DNA of 25,151 nucleotides from positions 2,508,665 through 2,533,815 of the forward strand of contig NW_027152213.1 of NCBI RefSeq assembly GCF_004359215.1. The letters run 5' to 3'. Origin of the DNA: Bremia lactucae. Its lineage: Eukaryota; Oomycota; Peronosporomycetes; Peronosporales; Peronosporaceae. Of the stretch, positions 17,821 through 25,151 are shown one piece after another. The position numbers and the translations under genes are program-made. The notes under the pieces are model-generated. The model made no database searches, was not told the origin of the DNA, and saw nothing but the letters and a program-made list of their open reading frames with translations. How positions within the stretch are numbered: position 1 is the stretch's first letter; each line of letters opens with the position of its first letter.

Positions 17821-18224
17821 CTACATGTCAGGTAAGAAGAAACATAATGGTCGATCTATCAGTGCCATTATTACATGCAACTCCATGACTGTCGCCTCCG
17901 CAACTTGGTTAGATACCCTGATACAATGCTTCTTAGCATCATTGGTGGAAAAAGTTAGGCGGTCACTCCCGTTTGTTGCTTCGATCGATGTCCCGATATG
18001 AGCAGGAATTATTTACGACAATTTGTAGTAGCCTAAATTTGATAGAGCATCAATAAGTTTGCACCTTGAACAAATTTTACGAGAACTTGAACGAATAGGT
18101 CATCACTGGGTAGCACTACCATTATGTGATAATTCCGACTACCGATGAAGCCTTGCGATTCAGCATGTACACTTATAAACGTTAGCCCAGCCAAAGTCGC
18201 GAACTCCTCCACTGTCAGCGACAT
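17821..18224 (-). pseudogene. Probable p24/emp24 (GOLD-domain) cargo receptor remnant
   Basis: The minus-strand frame from ATG 18224 opens MSLTVEEFATLAGLTFISVH, which could be a signal peptide ending near HAES. NYHIMVVLPSDDLFVQVLVK then resembles the start of a GOLD domain. After a frame change (before 18033) the next frame gives GTSIEATNGSDRLTFSTND, AKKHCIRVSNQV and ATVMELHVIM. This is the pattern (basic/Phe-Ser-Thr...Cys-x-x-Asn...hydrophobic strand) at the end of p24 GOLD domains. Known p24 proteins also have a coiled coil and a C-terminal membrane anchor, neither visible downstream. The GTAATAA after LHV (near 17870) could be an intron start. p24 proteins sort secretory cargo between ER and Golgi. 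The assignment is by eye and uncertain. Confidence 0.4.
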
Positions 18225-18325
18225 AGAAGTAGAACTTGAATGTGTAATTGTCTGCTCTACTCAATTTATATAATACGCGCACAGACATAATCCGTAACTT
18301 ATATCGTGCTATTGACATGCAAACT

Positions 18326-18672
18326 TAACATGTAAGACCAACGTGGCGCTTGTATGCTTCCACGAAATTATGCAACAGCATTGCAATTGTCATAAGTCCC
18401 ACGTTTCCAGGAACAGAGTCACAGCCTTAGCTACCTTTCAAGCCCGTGAAAAAGTGACGTCACACACGAGCTTCAAGCCGTCAAATTGATATAACAATCA
18501 CAGTAGCGCCAGATTTAAGCCATTCTCCACGCACAAGGTATGGCTGTCCACACGCTGCCACGACCACATCAACTTGATGCACATATGAAGGAAGATTATC
18601 TGTCATATTCATTGCGCTCTACAAATTTTGCGCACAAGTGTCCTTAACATAGTAGTCAGCCTCCATGGAATC
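18326..18672 (-). pseudogene. FolD/MTHFD-like methylenetetrahydrofolate dehydrogenase remnant
   Basis: One minus-strand frame shows NMTDNLPSYVHQVDVVVAAC, GQPYLVRGEWLKSGATVIVI, then after three stops VPGNVGLMTIAMLLHNFVEA and YKRH before TAA (18326-18328). These are hallmark blocks of the NADP-binding domain of methylenetetrahydrofolate dehydrogenase/cyclohydrolase: the 'ADIVV.A.GKP...G.W.K.GA.VIDVG' block and the C-terminal 'TPVPGGVGPMT.AML..N' block. Between them, two compensating frame changes hide a DVTFSRA...KVAKAVT segment. The N-terminal catalytic domain was not found upstream. Family enzymes interconvert one-carbon folates. This copy is truncated and interrupted, hence a pseudogene. Confidence 0.75.
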
Positions 18673-18902
18673 TCGCGTGTGATGTACTGGCTGCTGCTAC
18701 CTGCGAGACGCTTACGTCAAATAAAAATGTCGGAGAGTAATCCCGATCGTCGACACGCATGTCTATTTGCGCACGTACAGTGCCAAATATTAGCCCCATG
18801 CCGGGCTGCTCCCATGGAACTCATGGGAAAACCGGAAGTCTATTCGAGCGGTATTTTAGCTTGGTTATTAGCCAATCATGTGGAGTTATGTCAAAGTGAG
18901 GG

Positions 18903-18951
18903 AACATGCACGGTAATTCTGTTGGTTCCCTACAGAATTACCGTGCATGTT
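18903..18951. repeat. Perfect 20-bp inverted repeat
   Basis: Arms 18903-18922 and 18932-18951 (AACATGCACGGTAATTCTGT and its exact complement) around TGGTTCCCT. A competing smaller fold exists between AGGGAAC (about 18899-18905) and GTTCCCT (18925-18931). No gene is evident around it. Confidence 0.85.
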
Positions 18952-19023
18952 AATATCGCTAAAATTAAGAATAAAATATCTAATCTTTATTGTCTTTATT
19001 ATCCCTCTTGTAGATCATATTAA

Positions 19024-20600
19024 TTATGTAACGCATACCCCTTTACTCTGTTACTTTACCAGTTACCTTTTTTTAATTGTGGTACAGTCTTGTTTTATGA
19101 GGATGTCACTTTAATTGTGTTTGCTCCGGTCTCTCATGGTGACTTTTTGCCTGACAGCTTACTCTGTGTTCTTAGCGTCTATTGCCCATCAATATGCGGA
19201 TATCGTCTATATGTAAGAACAATTCCATTCGCTTTGTGCAGGCGGAAGGCTCAGTTGAAAGGCTGTATATTTTATGACAATTTTGACGAATTGACTTCTC
19301 AATTCACAGGCGTAGAATTGAGGTCGAAAGTCCCACTTGTGTCGAATGCGCTGCTGGTGTGCCTTGGCACGCATGTTAAATGGTAATTTTTCGCCTGGGT
19401 TTCTGCAGCGGAAGGCTCAACTGTTCAATTGCTTTGCGCTTAACTGACTCAAAATGCTCCCTACTGAATTTTGAATAACTTGCAATAATGTCTTCATAGG
19501 TACTTAAAACTTAAATGTCCTTGTGTGTTTTGCAGCCATTTTGGAATCTTCCTTGCATGCAACGTTACTAGCTAATGACACACAAATACTAGATTATAAT
19601 TAAATTTGACAAATCTAAACCGTCACATATCACGTTGCTTATTCAGCTACAAGAAACAGGATTTAATGAGTAGGTATGCAAAGCATTTCTCGTAGGATCG
19701 ATAGATAAGCGCTTATTTGTTCAGCTGGTGACGAATTTACGAGAGAGGAGTGCCTTTGAAGATCTGAAACTAAAAGTGTCGAGATGATAGAGCTATCAAA
19801 TTGATTTCCTTTCATTCCTAACGCCTCTGTTACCGTATGAAAAATATGTATATAACAACGCCGTACTTCTTATCAATTCGCTCTTGCAATCCATACGTCC
19901 TTCCATTCGCATCATCCGCTCGTGCAAACACGACATCGTTTCTAAAACAAAAGAAAGTAAGTATTTCAATAGCAGGGAAGCTCGTTAAAAATATATTATT
20001 ACCTATGAGGAATAAAAACAATAATAAAGATTATTTTCTTTGTTAATAATTCTGGTAATATTACCACACATGGTTATATCGCGTCGACTTAGTGCTCTTC
20101 TGCATCGTCACAGCTTTGTTGCCTTCGTTAATGTTTTAAGAGCTTGTAACAGCCACTTAAAATAAAATAAATGTTATTGATCATCCTATCTTGTTCAACC
20201 TCTTTCGAGAACTGCAAAAAAAACATGGATAAACAATATTAATGGATACTTTAACCATGATAGCGAAGCGTTACTTAAATTGCAAAATACAATAGCCATA
20301 ACACTTCCCGAACACATGACTGCGAAGATGAAGTTGCACGATTTCTCTAACGTCTGCTCGCTCAGCTGGATATATTTTTCCCACCACTAGTAATCGGGCA
20401 AGCGTCTTTGCAGTTGCGCAACCTAGTTACCACACAAATGTAAGCGTCACGAGTAATTTAGTCAAGGCTTTTGTTGCAAGCATCAAACATACAGCGTTAC
20501 ACATAATTGCTCATTAAAGATCTCATAAATTTGGCTTGTAATCGCCTCTATTAAATAATTTACAATCACCCGGCGCCTCATATTTCGAGCGCTGGATAAT
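19024..20600. other. AT-rich DNA with no confident gene
   Basis: Plus 19090-19386 has a 98-codon frame without recognisable motifs. Two imperfect copies of a GCGGAAGGCTCA-containing sequence occur at about 19240 and 19408, each after TGTGCAG or TCTGCAG, which resembles splice acceptors. On the minus strand, 19837-19950 reads as a possible internal exon (FARADDANGRTYGLQERIDK) preceded by a T-rich tract ending TTTTAG, like a 3' splice site. These may be exons of decayed host genes. I could not identify any product. Confidence 0.3.
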
Positions 20601-21203
20601 TCACTGTATACCACATCCCGTGTCGCTAATTCCATAGCTCAAGGCTGACGTGTACTTGCGTGTAGCCTTTTCCAGCGCAATGAGATGCGGATCACGAATC
20701 TGAAGTGCGCGCATGCAGTCACAGAGCTTAAAAAGATACTCGAAATTAGGGCCGCTATTGCCTCTGCGAGTAGCAATCTCCCTAGCCATGACATCAACAG
20801 GGGACGGGCCTAAAAAATCTGAATTGGATGGAGTGGCAATATAGACCAACGCCTTGCGCATCGCGCCGTCGACACAGTGCACGTCCACAAGTTGGCGGTC
20901 ATAGCCAGCCTGTTCCCGATTATCAAGCTTCGTAAGAGTCCCCTCCACGTCTTCGTCAGGCACCTTATACAGACGACCCCATGTGATGTGATTGTCCGCT
21001 AAATGCGCAAATTCATCCTTAAACTTCTTCATTTGCTCACGGCTTATAAGGGTAACGACGCGGCCCTTAGCCTCAGGCGAGCCTCGGTGGTCTGGACTTC
21101 CCTGCCAAAAGCGCCGGTGCCAGCCTTCGACATAGCCAAAAACCGTGTCTTCTGCAGGAAATTCTGTTTTCCACACAATAGAGCCGTATCCGAACACCCA
21201 CAT
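20601..21203 (-). CDS. ChaC-type gamma-glutamylcyclotransferase (glutathione-specific)
   Basis: 200 codons, apparently intact and intronless. ChaC enzymes cleave glutathione in the cytosol to 5-oxoproline and Cys-Gly. Residues 3-12 are [10 protein letters not shown], the family's substrate-binding YGSLxW loop. [10 protein letters not shown] is at 35-44, and LDNREQAGY is at 93-101 with Glu97 in the position of the catalytic Glu. ALVYIATP is at 118-125, LGPSP at 131-135 and GPNFEYL at 151-157. Length is normal for the family. ATG 21203 is chosen because the family starts just before WVFGYGS and an in-frame TAG lies upstream of it with no other Met between. No signal peptide or membrane segment. 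It is the only intact host-type gene in the window and sits between two outward-facing gypsy elements. Confidence 0.92.
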   Translation of the reverse strand: MWVFGYGSIVWKTEFPAEDTVFGYVEGWHRRFWQGSPDHRGSPEAKGRVVTLISREQMKKFKDEFAHLADNHITWGRLYKVPDEDVEGTLTKLDNREQAGYDRQLVDVHCVDGAMRKALVYIATPSNSDFLGPSPVDVMAREIATRRGNSGPNFEYLFKLCDCMRALQIRDPHLIALEKATRKYTSALSYGISDTGCGIQ

Positions 21204-22205
21204 GACTTTGCTAAATGTATCGGTTTCAAGAGGCTTGATGTGCCGCTGTTGCGGTGAGTTCCAGAATGAACTGAATAAGAGGGAGGTGCGAATTTGGTTT
21301 CCCTAATCTCCGCTACATACACTGCTCTATGTACACCACCCGTAATGTCGTCCGACAACACAAAATGAAACTGAACTATACGTTAATGCTGGTGTTACCG
21401 GCGGCCGTCTGTAAGAAACCTGGCGAACACAACATACTGAAATATCGATGCTCCCAGTATGTTGCAATATCTGATAGCATCTGCAGCGCCAGCCGTGCTG
21501 ATCGATATACATCCTTAGGAATGCAAAGGCTTGACACAAACGTAGTGTTCATTGATGTATTCTTCATAAACAAGTCCGAGTGTAAACCCCGCTGCAGCGT
21601 TACTTCCGCCTGAAATACGTGCTGGCGGGGCGTTGGCCATTCATACGACGACGTGGTCAAGACCCGCAAGAAAATGCTGTAGCGTCATTCACAGCTGATT
21701 GGGCAGAGAGTGTCCGCAACGTGACGTTCAGTTGTCCGTTTAAACCAATGAAAGTCGCGTATTTACATGACAAGCGAATGTGTTGAAGAAGATTGTGTTT
21801 GAGAACTTCAAAGACGGTGCAGCTCCGCAAAGTTCTTACTCTTCGATCACTGATCCGAATTAACTAGCACAAACTCGAAGTCCGGTTATCCGCCGACTAA
21901 GTGGTACATGCGCTGCTATTTTAAACGCTTTCGGTATTTGGTGTTGCATAAACGTCGAATTTTAGCAACAGCGTCGTCAAGTAGCATTGCAGAACCTCAC
22001 AGAGGCCACCCAGACCCTTACCGGCGCGCACGTTTAAATAACATTATGTAGTTTAGATAGCCAAAGGACCATTCATACTTAGCTGCATAATTTTAAAAGG
22101 CGATTTCATATTGTGCTAAGTTTAAATGTTGTGATTTGATCAGCAATCGGATCAGGAAGCCAAAAATAATCTTAAGGTTAATAAGGGTAAGGTGTTACAT
22201 CAAAA
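21204..22205. other. Region upstream of ChaC, no recognisable gene
   Basis: Short frames on both strands (minus 21376-21669 is the longest, 97 codons) show no motif. The ChaC promoter is expected in the first few hundred bases, but I could not identify an initiator or TATA element with confidence. It contains a 10-bp inverted repeat at 21430-21464. Confidence 0.4.
21430..21464. repeat. 10-bp inverted repeat upstream of ChaC
   Basis: CAACATACTG (21430-21439) and CAGTATGTTG (21455-21464) pair perfectly around 15 nt, about 230 bp upstream of the ChaC start codon. The function is unknown. Confidence 0.6.
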
Positions 22206-22402
22206 TGTAGCGTGCTAAAGTTGCCCTGATGTTACACAGTCCCCGTCAAGTACACTGGGTGTAGGCGGGCACGTCGTATTGCGGCCACGCTCTACTTAGA
22301 CACACACCCTAGCACAGCGACGAAGCGGTAAAACCTGCTTCTCTTGCGTGCAGTGAGGTAGTTGTGGTGGGCGCGCAAGCGACCTCACCCAAAACACTAA
22401 GT
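22206..22402. repeat. Rearranged old gypsy LTR fragments, opposite orientations
   Basis: 22206-22259 matches the first about 54 bp of the gypsy LTR in plus orientation (TGTAGCGTGCTAAAG...). 22260-22402 matches the last about 143 bp in minus orientation (TGTAGGCGGGC... to CACTAAGT). The LTR middle is missing and the two pieces face each other. The second piece is interrupted exactly where the LTR at 22403 begins, so the right gypsy element appears to have inserted into it. Confidence 0.75.
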
Positions 22403-22964
22403 TGTAACGGGGTAAAGTTGCCCTAATGTTACACAGTCCCCGTTAAGTACATTAGGTGTACTTAAGGGGATGGTCAATTACTAAATAATAGTAATTAGAC
22501 CCAACACTCGGGTGTGGTGCGCATTTGTGACCAACCCTTGTGGATGTGATGCACATGGGTGCATTCACATTAGGAGGGATAACGCCCAGCGTCATCCTTG
22601 ATGACGGCTAGCGTCATCCGTTACGCGAGGTATCGATAAAGATACGCTCGCAATACATATTAAATGATATCTATAGAAGTATCATTTTAATTGGTAAAAA
22701 TAGGTATTTGTATTTAATTCTATTAAATATAAATCAGTCTGAAAACTACTTTCTACTTGGTAAGTGTGCACGAGGAGACGGATTACCGCTCCTGTGACGA
22801 CACTAAACCAGAGTACTTAGTGCGTTGGGTGAGGTCGCTTACGCGCCCACCACAACTACCTCTGCACGCAAGAGAAGCCGCTTTAACCGCTTTAACCGCT
22901 TCATCTCTGTGCTAGGGTGTGTGTCTAAGTAGAGCGTGGCCGCATTACGACGTGCCCGCCTACA
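22403..22964 (+). repeat. 5' LTR of the plus-strand gypsy element
   Basis: 562 bp, TGTAACGGGG...GCCTACA. It contains a palindrome pair (22578-22596, with one half-site mutated, and 22600-22618), an AT-rich TATA-like stretch (22724-22733, TAAATATAAA) that is conserved in the other LTRs, and the tandem TTTAACCGC units near 22880-22900. 22841-22964 are identical to 16674-16797. Confidence 0.9.
22578..22618. promoter_or_regulatory. Twin palindromes in the plus-strand LTR
   Basis: GATAACG-N5-CGTCATC (22578-22596) and GATGACG-N5-CGTCATC (22600-22618), equivalent to 11317-11357 and 17020-17060. The first has lost one half-site base. Confidence 0.5.
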
Positions 22965-22966
22965 CT

Positions 22967-22984
22967 TGGTAGCACTTGAAATCC
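22967..22984 (+). promoter_or_regulatory. Primer binding site of the plus-strand gypsy element
   Basis: TGGTAGCACTTGAAATCC starts two bases after the LTR end. Identical to the minus-strand element's PBS (16654-16671). Confidence 0.75.
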
Positions 22985-23020
22985 TTCCCACGACACGCAT
23001 CTTTGCGTGTGTACGTGACG

Positions 23021-23497
23021 ATGAGCCTCAACATCAATTGGGCTCATTTTCCCCACCTCTCTGCACATCGTCGGGAGGTGGCAGGGCACAAGGCGCAGGG
23101 GCTTGGTGAACAAGCCCTGGCCAGGCTCCTGGGCAATCCTCCTGAGCAACATGTTGCTCTGTTGGAGCAGTTTGAGGCATTCGTACTCGAACAGTGGAGA
23201 GCCGCATCTGAGGCACAGAGCCATGCTACGGCGGAGTCCGTCACTCAGGCTCAGGATGAGCTGAGGCATGAGCAGGCTCGGAGCGAGGCTCTCAACAGGA
23301 CTGTTGAGATGCTCTTAAATCGGTCGCATCAATCGAGGTTTATTCGGATGGACCCGCCCAAGTTCGATGGAACTGCAGCGCACACGATTGTCCACTGGGT
23401 TTTAGCCGTGGAGCAATGCGGTGTCACCGAGCTCATCGAGGACGACAGCCGGATGGTGTCGTCCGCCATGTCGCATCTGCGCGGTAAGGCCTCATAG
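23021..23497 (+). pseudogene. Gypsy gag, N-terminal part
   Basis: Starts at ATG 23021 (MSLNINWAHFPHL), 36 bp after the PBS. The frame is also open upstream from a TTG inside the PBS, which is not a credible start. 158 codons to TAG 23495. Leu/Ala/Glu/Gln-rich helical region, then FIRMDPPKFDGTAAHTIVHW, typical of the start of the Gag capsid domain. The stop interrupts gag, because capsid sequence continues past it. Gag forms the particle that packages element RNA. The left element has the identical stop, so the mutation predates or was copied with the shared tract. Confidence 0.8.
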
Positions 23498-23571
23498 TGA
23501 GCTTACTCGACGCTTATGGCGGACATTAAGGCATTCTCTACATGGGCGATCTTTAAGGAAAGATTCGCGCC

Positions 23572-23823
23572 ATGTATCAGCCGCCGAACAACGAAGTGTT
23601 GCTTCAGGTGTGCTTCTTTGGAGCGCGACAGGTGAAGCGATCTCTGCAAGAGTATGTGCAAAAGATGCGCTTGCTGTCGGCGTCCATTACCGTAGGTCCG
23701 ATGCCGGAGCACATTAAGGTGCCCACGTTTATGAACGTACTACGGCATGGCCCATCGCGACAGGCCCGTTTCCAGAAAGGCGCCGTCGACGATGGAAGAG
23801 GCAATCTAAATTGCCTTAGTTGA
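23572..23823 (+). pseudogene. Gypsy gag, capsid middle part in shifted frame
   Basis: The frame contains MYQPPNNEVLLQVCFFGARQ, VKRSLQEYVQKMRLLSASIT and MPEHIKVPTFMN, the helical capsid core of retrotransposon gag (the Q-x-x-x-S-x-x-E-Y-x-x-x-F/M block and a following hydrophobic F/M-x-x-G/N block). It is in frame +1 relative to both the preceding and the following gag parts, so two frame changes surround it. It ends at TGA at 23821-23823. Confidence 0.75.
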
Positions 23824-23896
23824 GGAGCAATCCTACACCAGTGCCTCGGCAACAGCTTGGTATAAGCCGTCGACCGAGAGGTCAGATGCCACTTCC

Positions 23897-24103
23897 ATGG
23901 AGTTGGGCAATGCAAACGTTGCATGCAATATATGCGGCAAGCGCGGTCATATGATGGCTCGCTGCAATGCCAGGGTCCCTGCTGGGACGAAGATGTTCAG
24001 CAAGAGAACTCCCTTCCCAAAGGGCGACGGCAAGAACCAGCGTGCGAGACGCATAAGTTCTGCATCGACCACTGAGGGGTCGGGAAATGCAGGAGCGCAG
24101 TAG
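23897..24103 (+). pseudogene. Gypsy gag C-terminus with intact CCHC zinc knuckle
   Basis: CNICGKRGHMMARC at 23924-23965 has all four zinc ligands in the C-x2-C-x4-H-x4-C spacing of nucleocapsid. A basic tail follows (KRTPFPKGDGKNQRARR), then a Ser/Gly/Ala-rich end and TAG at 24101-24103. It is in the same frame as 23021-23497. The TAG is also encoded at the same place in the left fragment (1-1119), so it may be the authentic end of gag and not a random lesion. It would bind element RNA. Confidence 0.8.
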
Positions 24104-24125
24104 GGGCGTGATGCCCTACTGACGC
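24082..24125 (+). promoter_or_regulatory. Candidate -1 frameshift signal at the gag end
   Basis: GGGAAAT at 24082-24088 is in the gag frame as G GGA AAT, a canonical X XXY YYZ slippery heptamer. After a 6-nt spacer follows a stem, GCG-CAGTAGGG (24095-24105) with CCCTACTG-A-CGC (24114-24125), which includes the gag TAG. Protease lies in the -1 frame relative to gag, as such a signal would require. Against it, the -1 frame meets TGA at 24109-24111. Function is therefore only a hypothesis. Confidence 0.4.
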
Positions 24126-24311
24126 GGACTCTGAAGCTACCCCTAAGTTCAGAGTTGTCGAACAAATGGGTAGCATAGTCCCTGAGGTCTCGAAATTTCG
24201 GACCTCAACCCTGCTGGTCTATAGTGCTCAAGTACGAGGCTATGACCAGGTGATGACGCTCCAAGTAAATTCGGGTGCATCACACAGTTTTGAAAAACTT
24301 GCGGCTCTATG
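24112..24311 (+). pseudogene. Gypsy protease, N-terminal part, catalytic Asp replaced
   Basis: In the -1 frame relative to gag, open from after TGA 24109 to TGA 24309-24311. Contains VEQMGSIVPEV, then VMTLQVNSGASHSFEKLAAL. The Asp-Thr/Ser-Gly of aspartic proteases is here Asn-Ser-Gly (24268-24276), whereas the diverged left copy retains Asp. Asn at this position would abolish catalysis. A frame change at the end leads to the next segment. Confidence 0.75.
24183..24207. repeat. Conserved palindrome between gag and protease (right copy)
   Basis: TGAGGTC and GACCTCA arms enclose CGAAATTTCG, shifted by one unpaired base (25 nt in all). Counterpart of 1003-1027. Confidence 0.6.
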
Positions 24312-25151
24312 AAAGGGACGGCGATGTTTGAGTGGCTTTGCCAGGATAGCAAGCAAGAAGAGGCGACCGTTCGTTTAGCGAACGGCGCGCTTATTACGTC
24401 TGAGGGAGTTCAGGTAGAACTCGCCTTCAGCTTTAGTGAATTCTCTTGTGAAGAGAAGCTCACAGTGCTAGGAATGGAGAGTCCGTATGACCTCATCCTA
24501 GGCATGCCATGGTTGACAAAGTACCAACCATGGATAGACTGGCGTACACGCACAGTTGCGAACTCTACGCAGGACACCGGAAAGGATGTGCTCCTGCGAG
24601 AGGCGTATGCAACTGATGTCGTGTCGAACACAGTTGAGGGTGCGTTGACGGGATGTCAAACGTCACCAATTCCTACCCAGCTCGTGGAGACTGAGGTAGT
24701 GAATAGGACGATGACAAGTAGTCATGCGTCCGAATGTCCTGCACAGAGCCGAGAGCCTGTGGCAGTAGACGGCGAGCTGACAAGAAGTCATGCGTCGCAT
24801 AAACCGGCACAGTGCCAAGAGCCTGGTGCGGTTGGAAGGGGTGCGTTAGCCAGGAGTGCAACGGCACCCGCTTCCCAGAAAAGGGTCGTGGTAACTCGAA
24901 AAACGAGTACCCGACAGATTAGGACGATCAAAGGCACGTCTAAACGAGTGACCTTTGGATCAGTCTCTAATGAAGAGGACGGGCCTTCGAACGAGGTGTT
25001 CGAGGCCGTCAAAGACGAAATTGCGGAGGCATCCTCAGTTGAGGTGCTCCGGCAAGTCTTTAAATCTGCCGAGGAGATAGTAAATCTCCCGGAGATGTCG
25101 TGGGATCTGTTCCTTGCCGAATTAAAGGAAGGAAAGATCCACGAAATAGTC
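24309..25151 (+). pseudogene. Gypsy protease C-terminal part and acidic linker, open to the window end
   Basis: 281 codons without a stop, beginning at an ATG that overlaps the preceding TGA (ATGA). Includes RLANGALITSEGVQVELAFS, YDLILGMPWLTKYQ (protease motif) and PWIDWRTR. A long polar linker before RT follows, with near-repeats (TSSHAS..PAQ and TRSHAS..PAQ) and a Glu/Asp-rich end. Because the protease active site lies upstream in another frame, the ATG is not a normal start. The uninterrupted frame shows that pol beyond this frameshift is well preserved. RT would follow outside the window. Confidence 0.8.

Larger units (their letters stand above)
22403..25151 (+). mobile_element. Ty3/gypsy element, plus strand, running off the window
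   Basis: 5' LTR 22403-22964, PBS 22967-22984, gag from 23021, zinc knuckle, gag stop at 24101, protease and acidic linker up to the window end. Same family as 10981-17234 and 1-1119. Gag has a stop (23495) and frame changes, and the protease has a catalytic substitution, so this copy is probably not autonomous. It was inserted into an older LTR piece. The left flank is TAAGT, which should reappear after its 3' LTR outside the window if the insertion is intact. Confidence 0.88.

Noticed and set aside
18628..19023. Plus-strand 131-codon frame in the host island
   Set aside because: Overlaps the antisense FolD-like remnant and the 20-bp inverted repeat, with composition and content of a shadow frame and no motif.
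22976..23020. Gag start at 22976 (and the mirror start at 16662)
   Set aside because: The first codon is TTG inside the primer binding site. ATG 23021 (mirror 16617) is the first plausible eukaryotic start.
22925..23269. Frames antisense to gag that are identical in both gypsy copies
   Set aside because: Their identity follows from the nucleotide identity of the 897-bp arm and says nothing about coding.
24101..24180. Readthrough of the gag TAG into pol
   Set aside because: The same frame meets another TAG within about 25 codons and does not contain the protease, which is in the -1 frame.

Overview
This is a eukaryotic, transposon-dominated window. It is almost entirely LTR-retrotransposon DNA in several states of decay, around one small island of host-type sequence. 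The chromodomain Ty3/gypsy pol proteins, the copia pol remnants and the host-type gene resemble what is found in repeat-rich oomycete genomes (Phytophthora and downy mildews). That placement is an inference from protein style and not proven by any single marker. I see no bacterial operons, CRISPR arrays, rRNA or tRNA genes.

Layout. 1-1119: minus-strand, 5'-truncated gypsy gag-pro fragment. 1120-3660: decayed DNA with a near-perfect 38-bp hairpin and a zinc-knuckle remnant. 3663-8395: a heavily mutated Ty1/copia element on the plus strand, in canonical order (LTR, gag, zinc knuckle, protease, integrase, reverse transcriptase, RNase H, polypurine tract, LTR). 8400-10980: pieces of other elements, namely a gypsy-type gag piece, the start of a copia reverse transcriptase, and an LTR-PBS-LTR joint. 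10981-17234: a long minus-strand gypsy element with two 0.55-kb LTRs, PBS, PPT, gag, RT, RNase H, integrase and chromodomain. Its integrase C-terminus and chromodomain lie in a 1.44-kb inverted segment, and its middle is replaced by 983 N. 17235-22205: host-type island with an apparently intact ChaC-type gamma-glutamylcyclotransferase, a decayed FolD/MTHFD-like pseudogene, a probable p24/GOLD-domain pseudogene and AT-rich DNA without recognisable genes. 22206-22402: a rearranged old LTR piece. 22403-25151: a plus-strand gypsy element of the same family (LTR, PBS, gag, zinc knuckle, protease) that runs off the window.

The two gypsy elements are arranged head to head, so both 5' LTRs face the island and transcribe away from it. 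They share an exactly identical 897-bp inverted arm that ends on one side at the assembly gap. Past the other end, similarity drops abruptly within the LTR. That arm, the undersized gap and the internal inversion suggest gene conversion/recombination or misassembly. Between gag and protease the gypsy family carries a slippery heptamer plus stem-loop that looks like a frameshift signal, although an in-frame stop follows soon after.

I found no convincing new biological system. The most worthwhile leads are the structural rearrangements, the gag/protease junction structures and the paired palindromes in the LTRs.
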